From Agapanthus africanus (Eukaryota; Streptophyta; Magnoliopsida; Asparagales; Amaryllidaceae), in NCBI GenBank assembly GCA_030015575.1, contig JASDDO010000026.1:447555096-447619095 (forward strand): a stretch of 64,000 nucleotides of DNA, given 5' to 3'. The first letter of the stretch is position 1. The number at the start of each line of letters is the position of its first letter. Made by a program: the position numbers and the translations under genes. This document shows, piece after piece, positions 56,205-64,000 of the stretch. The notes beneath the pieces are model-generated. The model was not told the origin of the DNA. It made no database searches and saw only the letters and a program-made list of their open reading frames with translations.

Positions 56205-59200
56205 TGTAGTGTTTTGAAAATCGTTTCGGTGAAATTTCGGAAAATCGGTAAAATAAGGGGGTTTTCTGTAAAAAGTCAAAATACAAATAACTTATTATAA
56301 AAATTAAATATACATATTCTAGCTATGTTATTTCTAGTATTTGGTGTTTATTGAGCCACTGGTGAAATTTCAAATTTTCTGAAAAAAATATTATTTTAAT
56401 ATTATTTTAAGCCGTCACTAATACATTTAATTAGGGAAAATTACAAATTGGAATGAGTTGAAACAAATTTTGTGCATCATAAAACATTAAATAAAATTTT
56501 ATCATTTAGTTTTTGAAATGAAATCGGTTGCCAAATCGGTTTAGAAATTATTGAAGAAAAAAGGCTTTTTTTTAGTGTAAATGGATGTTTGGGGTGTTCT
56601 ATTTATCATTTTTCATCACCCTACACCCATACCCACACTCACACCCCCCCATTTACTTCTCCCCTTGGCTGAATTCAGCAGCCCCCACCTTTTTCCCCAC
56701 TTGAATTTGAAAAGAAAAGCAAAAGAAAAAGAAAAAAAAGAAGAAAAGGCGTAATGTTTTATTAATGAAGTATGGGTAATTGTTGACTTGGTCTTGTGTT
56801 GACTTGAAACCCACACCTCTCTCTCACTCCCTCACCAATTTCTGGCCGAGCCTCTCTTGGGCAGCCCCCCCCCCCAAATTTCTCCTCTCATTTCCTCATC
56901 AAAACCCAACAAAAATCAACCATTTCTCTCACAAATTCAAAGCTAAACCCAAATCCAATCTCTACCCATTTTTCCTTAGCCCATTCTAACATGATTCTTG
57001 GAGAAAAATTTGCATTTGAGGGGCTAGATTGCAAGGTTTGATCCATAGTTTGTGAGGTATAAAATCTTGATCTTTTGTTACCTTATTTGTTATTACTTCA
57101 AATTAAGTTAGTAAAGGGTTTAATTTTAGGTTTGAAATTTGCAAGTCCAAATTCATGAGATTAGGGTTTGTGAAAATGTTGTTAGGGTTTTGGGAAATGA
57201 GATTATAGTTGTGTGATGTATTTAACATGTTAATACTATGCAAAATTAATCTAGTTGCTATTTTCCAAATTGTAACATTTAAAATGTCCAAAATAAGTTT
57301 TTTGTTTTGCAAACTAGGTTTTGGAATTTAATTGCATGTGTGAGATTAAAAATGTAATTAGGGTTTTATGACTTCATTAACATTTTAAAATGTAGTTTAA
57401 TGCTTAATGCTTTAAATCATGCAAATCCAAGTTAGATTGTTGTATGTGCATTTTTGCTATAAAATGGTTGAAATTGGTTAAAATTGCAAACTAGGTTTTT
57501 TAAATTGAATTAAATTGTGGGTTTAAAATTTACGTAGTGGTTTCTATTTCATAATTAAGATATTAAGTTATCATCTTGGTAACTAGAATTATTAAAACAT
57601 CATGTTTTGTACAAAAACGGTAATTTGTGCTTGGTATATTTTCGGAAAAATGAGTTTTTAAGTGAAATTGGGGTTTTGGGAATTGTAAGCTATTTTATAT
57701 TATAATTAGTGCTTGTAATTGTAAAAATGAGTGTGTTGGGAGTTTTCTCGATTGTTCGGCGTTTGTACTCCGACGTCGAGGGTTTTTGGGTTCATTTGTG
57801 AAAGCAACCATAGGTTTTGACTTATGTGGGATTCGTGCGTCGTTTTGGTCATGAGTCGGATTTTAATGCGATACGATGCGTTGTGATATGTAGGTATCCC
57901 CATGTGGACTTCGAGATGACAAGCAAGCGCGTGGCGACGTCAGCACCGGCGAGCGAGGACCAGGTGAGTAGATTTATATCTACGGGGAGAAGTCGGGTGG
58001 ATGGCGTATAGCACCCCCGCAGTCCGTGGTGGTGTATATGGATGCGTATACACACCAACAATTATTATATGTTATTTGGGATTAATAGCGATGTTAGGAT
58101 GGATATTGGTGTGTTGGATTACTTTAGTGTTGCGAACCCTAGGGTAGTGTTGCACTACACATACACACATACATACACACATACATACTTGCATACATTG
58201 CTATTTATATGTGCTCATGGGATTCTTTATAGTTATGTGTTCACATGTGTATGGGACTATGTGTTCACATACGGATATAAGGACGATACTAGGGATTGAG
58301 CTGAGTCGATGAGATTTGTTTTGTGGTTGTGATATCGGTTTGTACGAGACTGTCGATCAGTAGTCAGATCATGACTATATTGATGATATTAGTACAAGAC
58401 ATAGGTCAGTACCCTGGACTATGATCTTGGATAAAGAGGATACTAGATGAATAGTGTAATGAATATGATATTAACCCGTACCCAGATTTGGGGATGCCGT
58501 ACGACGGATTTACGTACGAGCTATATTTTGATGATTGATCCGCACTCTTAACTTGGGATGTCTGATTATAGATATGGTATCGGATATGATATTCTTGAGG
58601 CGGGATCACCGACTAATATATATACAGGTATGTATATGTATCGACTCAGATGTTAGGCGGTTTCCTTACCTGTAGCCCAGCTGGTCAGCTTAGCCCTTTA
58701 GTTTAGTTTAGTTGTTAGATTAGATTCGATTCTTACCTATTTCAAAACTAACGAATCGTGGGTATTTTAAAAGACAGCCCAAAGGATCCTAGGGATATTT
58801 CAAAAGACGTATCTTTTCATAAAAACATCGTAGCCCCTATTTTCAAAACCCCATGATTCGTGTTATTTCAAAAGGCACCATTTGTAGGACTTATATTAGG
58901 TTAATGCAGATTAGTTATAGTTAGGTCTAATATTCAGCTCCCGCTCTTTATTGTGATTCGCTTCGCATCGCATCGCATGCTTATATTATGTTTCATACTC
59001 CATTATTGATATCATGCTGTTAGGACACCAGCACCATTACCGATGATACGTATGTACCACATACACTTACTTGCCGGCTCACACACATCTTCATCGGTAA
59101 TTGCCATGTCACGCACACCTTAGAAAATATTATTGCTTGACTTAGCTTGTTAGTTAGTAATTTGACATGATATTAGTGTACCTGCCTTATATGCCAGCTT

Positions 59201-60700
59201 AACATTGTAGTTATTACTTGTCACTTCATGCATACTGTTATTCATTGTTATGCCTATATTCATGGTTTTACATGCTATTGATGATTTGGATTCGTATTTC
59301 AATGAAATTTTTTGGATTTGGGGGGAAAACCGCAAAACTTATATAAACTGATTTCTCTCTTTTTAAATAAAAAGTGCGGTTTTTCCCATGCTGTATGAGT
59401 CGTCCACCATGAGTTTGCTGATGGATTTCGAGACCCGATTCGAGGAGGCGGATGAACCGTTTCGGGTACATGGTGGACCGGTAAGGTACCCCGAGGCAAG
59501 AAGCGCGTGATGATGACGATGTGAGCCTGGCAGGGGAGCACTACCTACCGGTGATTTTACCAGACGCGTCGGATATCCGGAGGATACCGTCGTGGTCTTG
59601 AGATGGATGGTAGGGGCCGGTCTGGACTGACGGCGCTCTAGATATTGAGACTGTGATATTGAGATTTCGAGATATTGAGGTACAGAGACTGTGATACAGA
59701 GATATCGAGATATTGGGATTACGTTTTGTGCCGATGCTAGGCACTGTTTTATGCTGATTTCATTATGATACCTCATTTTAAAAATACAAAGGAAATCTCA
59801 CTAAATTATGAAAACAGTTCTTCATTTACATGTATTCTGTTTTTATGCATTCATACCTCATTAATATGATATATTGCTACCTGAGGCACTAACACGGGCA
59901 TATGAGATTACACTCGGGTTAGATATCTACCCTAGCGTTGTTATAGGTTGCATGTTATTCTTATATTTGAGGATATATTATGATCATTGACCTAGGTTGC
60001 GTTATTTATGCGATTTCTGTGCGTAGATGTTCTTCTATTCACGAGTTGGCAACTCACCCCCGTTGTGCCCCCGTTTCTTGCAGGTTGCCGTACAGGTTTC
60101 ATTACGGCTTTGCGGGCATAGTTTCCTTCGGGTGATTTGCTAGTAGGTGGGTTTACTTGTATCGTACCCCCATTATATATCTTGAATATCATTATTCTGT
60201 TGTATTTAGAAGTTCCATCAACCAAACATGTATTTATTTTGAGATAGAGACCAGTGATGTTATTCCTTCGACCTTAGAGTCGCGCGTTTTATTTCTGTGG
60301 TTTTCTTGTTGTTTTGAGTTTCCTTTTGAATTTTGATCCTCGCCGTTGGTGTTGTATATTATATTACTTTTGTGGTTGTGGCCGTCGATTGACGAAGAGC
60401 TAGCTCCCGTTTGGGGATGCCTTTTTATTGATTTCGTATACTATTCATGTTGTATCCCGTTTGGGGGCCAGTATTTACAAAGGAGACTCTGCCGAAATTT
60501 TCAGTAAATTTTTGATGTTTTTAGAAACACGCATAATTCAGCTTATGCTATTAAAACTACTTGATTTAAATTGGTTTTCCTTCACTCTACTAATTTTCTT
60601 GGTTTGGATTTCTGGGTTTTCGGCTTACTTAGATTACGAACACCTCGAGACGTTTCGTAGTTTAAGTGCTGGTCATGTTCCGTACTTTTGAGTCGTGATA
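56205..60700 (+). repeat. E5 LTR 2 (shared)
   Basis: 4,496 bp. It follows a polypurine tract and precedes a primer site, so it serves as 3' LTR of unit 1 and 5' LTR of unit 2. It ends GTGATA rather than GTGACA. Confidence 0.88.
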
Positions 60701-60704
60701 AAGT

Positions 60705-60716
60705 TGGTATCAATGC
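60705..60716 (+). other. E5 primer-binding site, unit 2
   Basis: TGGTATCAATGC, a further mismatch from the Met-initiator type. Confidence 0.65.
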
Positions 60717-63437
60717 GTTTGGTTTTACCTTCGGAGCGTAGGATGACCCTTGGTTGATGGAATAGGTGACTAAAGTAGGGTGACGTACTGTGGGTAAGTT
60801 CCGCGGCATACTTACGACACGCCACTCCACTTAAGGAGCCTTAGGATGTACATTTCTTTGTTCAGTATTATATTCATTCCGATCTAGCTTCATCAGTACC
60901 AGTTATGGTTTTGCTGCCACGATTACGGGCAGGGAGAGCTACAGCAAGAGTTGCGGTCAGCACGAGCTCGTCACGAACGAGGGCTGACCAGGGAAAAATT
61001 CCGGCAACACACGATTGCAGAGATGTGTCTTTTTACTGTGTTTCCGTGCCACGAGCGTTTGGCGGATCGCCTTTATGAGTTTACTCGGATGTGCTGATCG
61101 ACACTAGAGGATTGAGCCAATGATAGATGCCAGCCAGATTTTGATAACCGTTGGTGTGTTGCTTATTTATGATGATCGAGGCACTGTTCAGCATGCAGAC
61201 GAGCGAGCCAGTTATTGTTGCGAACGACGAGATATTGCCCCGGATGCTGGAATTAGGGCAGAACGAGTTGTACTAAGAGATGATAGAAGGTCGCTAGTCA
61301 TCGAGGATGAATGACTAGGACATGTGGATCGTTCTCCTACCCCGATGCGAGGTCATCAGATAGATTGGTTCCAGCTAGAGACGACTTCACGCGGAGACGT
61401 TGGGAGTCGACAGAGACGATCGAATGTCAGAAACCTATTATTCCAAGTTTAAAGTAGTCGGAAAGACATGCAGGCAATTCTATGGTCCCTCTAGAAGAAT
61501 GAAACCCTAACTCGACTTAATGACCGTGTGAAAGCCTTTGAACCTTCGGGTTTACGGCAGTTCTACGGCGCCATTAGTGAGGCTTGGGTTTACCCTTCTA
61601 CGGCTGGATAACCGATGCTGTGGTATGTACTCGATACTATTAAACTGTGCCCAAAAGGTTGAGCTCTTGGGGGATTATGAGGTTTTGACGACTCGATCGG
61701 ATGGCTCGACTTAATTCGGATGCTAGGTGGTGAGATGCATTTCTTGGGAGACTCCCGATACGAGGATAGGCATTGGAGCTCAGTCCATGTAGCCACGATG
61801 AGACAAGTCCGAAGCAGTCGACATTAGAGAAAGTGGAGTAAAGAGGTCCGTACAAGATCTAGATAAGACGACGTTCTACTCCGCCGACATCAGAGATGCG
61901 ATACGCATGCCGAGGCAGAGTACTGGATATACCTTCCAGAAGGAGCCGCGATGGGTATGCAGCCGTTCCGGGGCAAGATGCAGATATAGGAAAGGACGAT
62001 GACTTTCGGACAGTTGGCAGGGACGAGACATGGAAGAGACCGTGAGCAGGATTCCTTCCAGGACACTGCTACAATGATACTTGCACCCAGGATCAGATGT
62101 GTCACGTACATTCAGAGAGCCAGAGGCCGACGCCAGTGATATGCTGTCTTACGAGTGGTCGCGATGATTGACCGGGAGATGACAAGAGACGTGCCAGCAC
62201 GGGATCATCCCCGTTAGCACACCTGACAAGGCCGATGAGCCGATGGACCGAGAGATTGGTAATTCCCAGTGAAGACCTTGACCCAGGAGTGGTCATTGTT
62301 ACGCACACCAGCAGGCCAGAGTTCATGATCATCGACGAGACGTCCCACTAGTGACCGCGACAGTTGGCCCGAGATTCTTAGAGGATGCGCTTGAGCGGTA
62401 CTATGCCGCCATTATTGATTTCGATGTTTTGGGTGATTTATTCGAATGATTTGATTTTAATGATTGAGGATTTACGATCTTTGCACAGTGTTGCACTTGA
62501 TATTGTTTTCGTTCTTGGGTTTCACATATTTGTGATTTTACGGTTTTAGACATTTGAGTTGATTTTGTGCGTATGCACGCACACGATTTGGTTCCTGCAC
62601 TCAGTATAGTTTATATATGCTTGCAGTGCAGTGATACGCCTTTTGTACACTTAGATGCACTGGTCTTCGATTTCGATCGTGATACTCGATATTTGTTTTG
62701 TGCACCTTGTGCACCTGATTTGATTTTGCGCATGTTCGGCGCTTGATATTGGATTTCATGATTTCGTGCATGATGGATGCGCCTGCCTTAGATTTTCGCA
62801 CATGTTGGGCATATGTTTTGATATGTGATTTTTGTGCACACCAGGTGCACTAAATCGAGATTTTTCGTGCATGTCAGATGCACCTGATTTTGCTGTCAGG
62901 CACACATGTTGCCTACGACAGATTTTTCATGCACACCCGATGCACTTGGATGTTGTTTCTGTGCATATGTATGGCACATATTTGGATTTTGATTTCCGTG
63001 CGCACCAGACGCACGTAGTACTCATACGCGTATTTTGGGATTGATTTTTCCTATAGAGCAGTACGTTTTTATGATATTTACTATGTGTTTTCGTACTGGG
63101 CAGGACTAGTCAGAGGACAGTACCTGAATATATTTGGCATTCATTTCCTTCAGATATTTACATATATAGATTTGATATTTACGAGTGTAGTTTCGAATTA
63201 TAGCATATTGGTTTTGTATTGGATTTGACATTTGTTTCTTTACCATGACTCCAATGATGGCGGGATGCTTGACGGAGTTTTGATTTTGAGTTATATGCTC
63301 TTTGCTCATGCGCATGCATTGCGCTATGATGCGTATTATGTACATATGGTTTCGGAGCCCCGACGACTTGATGATTTTGCTTAGAAGTTTTTGTATTTGG
63401 GGGGAGTTTGAATTTAAATTCGGGGACCGAATTTCTT
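60717..63437 (+). other. E5 internal region, unit 2
   Basis: Near-copy of 53471-56190 with no coding potential seen. Inverted-repeat words lie at 62567-63015. Confidence 0.8.
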
Positions 63438-63451
63438 TAAGGGGGGAAGAT
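63438..63451 (+). other. E5 polypurine tract, unit 2
   Basis: TAAGGGGGGAAGAT before LTR 3. Confidence 0.78.
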
Positions 63452-64000
63452 TGTAGTGTTTTGAAAATCGTTTCGGTGAAATTTCGGAAAATCGGTAAAA
63501 TAAGGGGGTTTTCTGTAAAAAGTCAAAATACAAATAACTTATTATAAAAATTAAATATACATATTCTAGCTATGTAATTTCTAGTATTTGGTGTTTATTG
63601 AGCCACTGGTGAAATTTCAAATTTTCTGAAAAAAATATTATTTTAATATTATTTTAAGCCGTCACTAATACATTTAATTAGGGAAAATTACAAATTGGAA
63701 TGAGTTGAAACAAATTTTGTGCATCATAAAACATTAAATAAAATTTTATCATTTAGTTTTTGAAATGAAATCGGTTGCCAAATCGGTTTAGAAATTATTG
63801 AAGAAAAAAGGGTTTTTTTTTTAGTGTAAATGGATGTTTGGGGTGTTCTATTTATCATTTTTCATCACCCTACATCCATACCCACACTCACACCCCCCCA
63901 TTTACTTCTCCCCTTGGCTGAATTCAGCAGCCCCCACCTTTTTCCCCACTTGAATTTGAAAAGAAAAGCAAAAGAAAAAGAAAAAAAAGAAAAGGGGTAA
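63452..64000 (+). repeat. E5 LTR 3, start only
   Basis: The first 549 bp of a third LTR, closer to LTR 2 than to LTR 1 at the visible differences. It is cut by the window end. Confidence 0.88.

Larger units (their letters stand above)
48976..64000 (+). mobile_element. E5: tandem array of a non-autonomous chromovirus-like LTR element
   Basis: LTRs at 48976-53454, 56205-60700 and 63452 onward are separated by internal regions of about 2.75 kb. Each LTR is followed by AAGTTGGTATCAA(A/T)GCG and preceded by AAGGGGGGAAGAT. Units are 7,229 and 7,247 bp and very similar by eye. The LTR end GTGACA with this primer phrase is typical of plant Tekay/Del-type gypsy elements. No gag or pol frame survives. 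Confidence 0.9.

Overview
The window is repeat-dense plant nuclear DNA, most likely intergenic or heterochromatic DNA of a flowering plant with a large genome. I see no ordinary host gene. Apart from about 1.7 kb (47272-48975) the whole window is LTR retrotransposons: Ty1/copia elements with Met-initiator-type primer sites (TGGTATCAGAGC), a gypsy-type element with a Tat/Ogre-like gag, and a tandem chromovirus-like array. The species cannot be named from the sequence.

Layout. E1 is an old, broken copia element on the minus strand (about 183-7010 and 43363-47271). It was split by E2, a 36.3-kb block (7016-43357) flanked by the target-site duplication CTCTA. E2 is a minus-strand, pol-less gypsy-type element with two 3,622-bp LTRs. 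Without its own insertions it is about 16.5 kb. Two plus-strand copia elements sit inside E2. E3 (11640-21285, TSD GTTTG) has nearly identical 2,025-bp LTRs but has lost gag. E4 (28490-38630, TSD GCTTT) has 2,078-bp LTRs that look identical and one complete gag-pol frame. The order of insertion is therefore E1, then E2, then E3 and E4. To the right lie a roughly 165-bp direct repeat (47272-48034), a degenerate telomere-like tract (48181-48975), and E5 (48976 to the window end). E5 is a head-to-tail array of a non-autonomous LTR element: LTR, internal, LTR, internal, LTR, with a unit of about 7.24 kb.

How the parts fit. E4 encodes every copia function (GAG, protease, integrase, reverse transcriptase, RNase H). 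E3 encodes all but GAG, and E2 encodes only gag-like proteins. E3, E2 and E5 would therefore need proteins supplied by other copies. The copia elements share leader signals at matching positions: a GC-rich hairpin about 200 nt after the primer site, a short upstream ORF, a thrice-repeated 18-nt motif, and splice-like signals that would remove the whole leader from a gag mRNA.

The most unusual structure is the E2 LTR. Much of it is a string of short inverted repeats whose arms change together: 13 GGAC-N6-GTCC words, 16 double G-boxes (CACGTG-N4-CACGTG, constant spacing) and about 20 palindromes centred on TTAAA. They surround a TATA box that is itself in a palindrome. E5 has a comparable but different series of GTGCAY/RTGCAC words.
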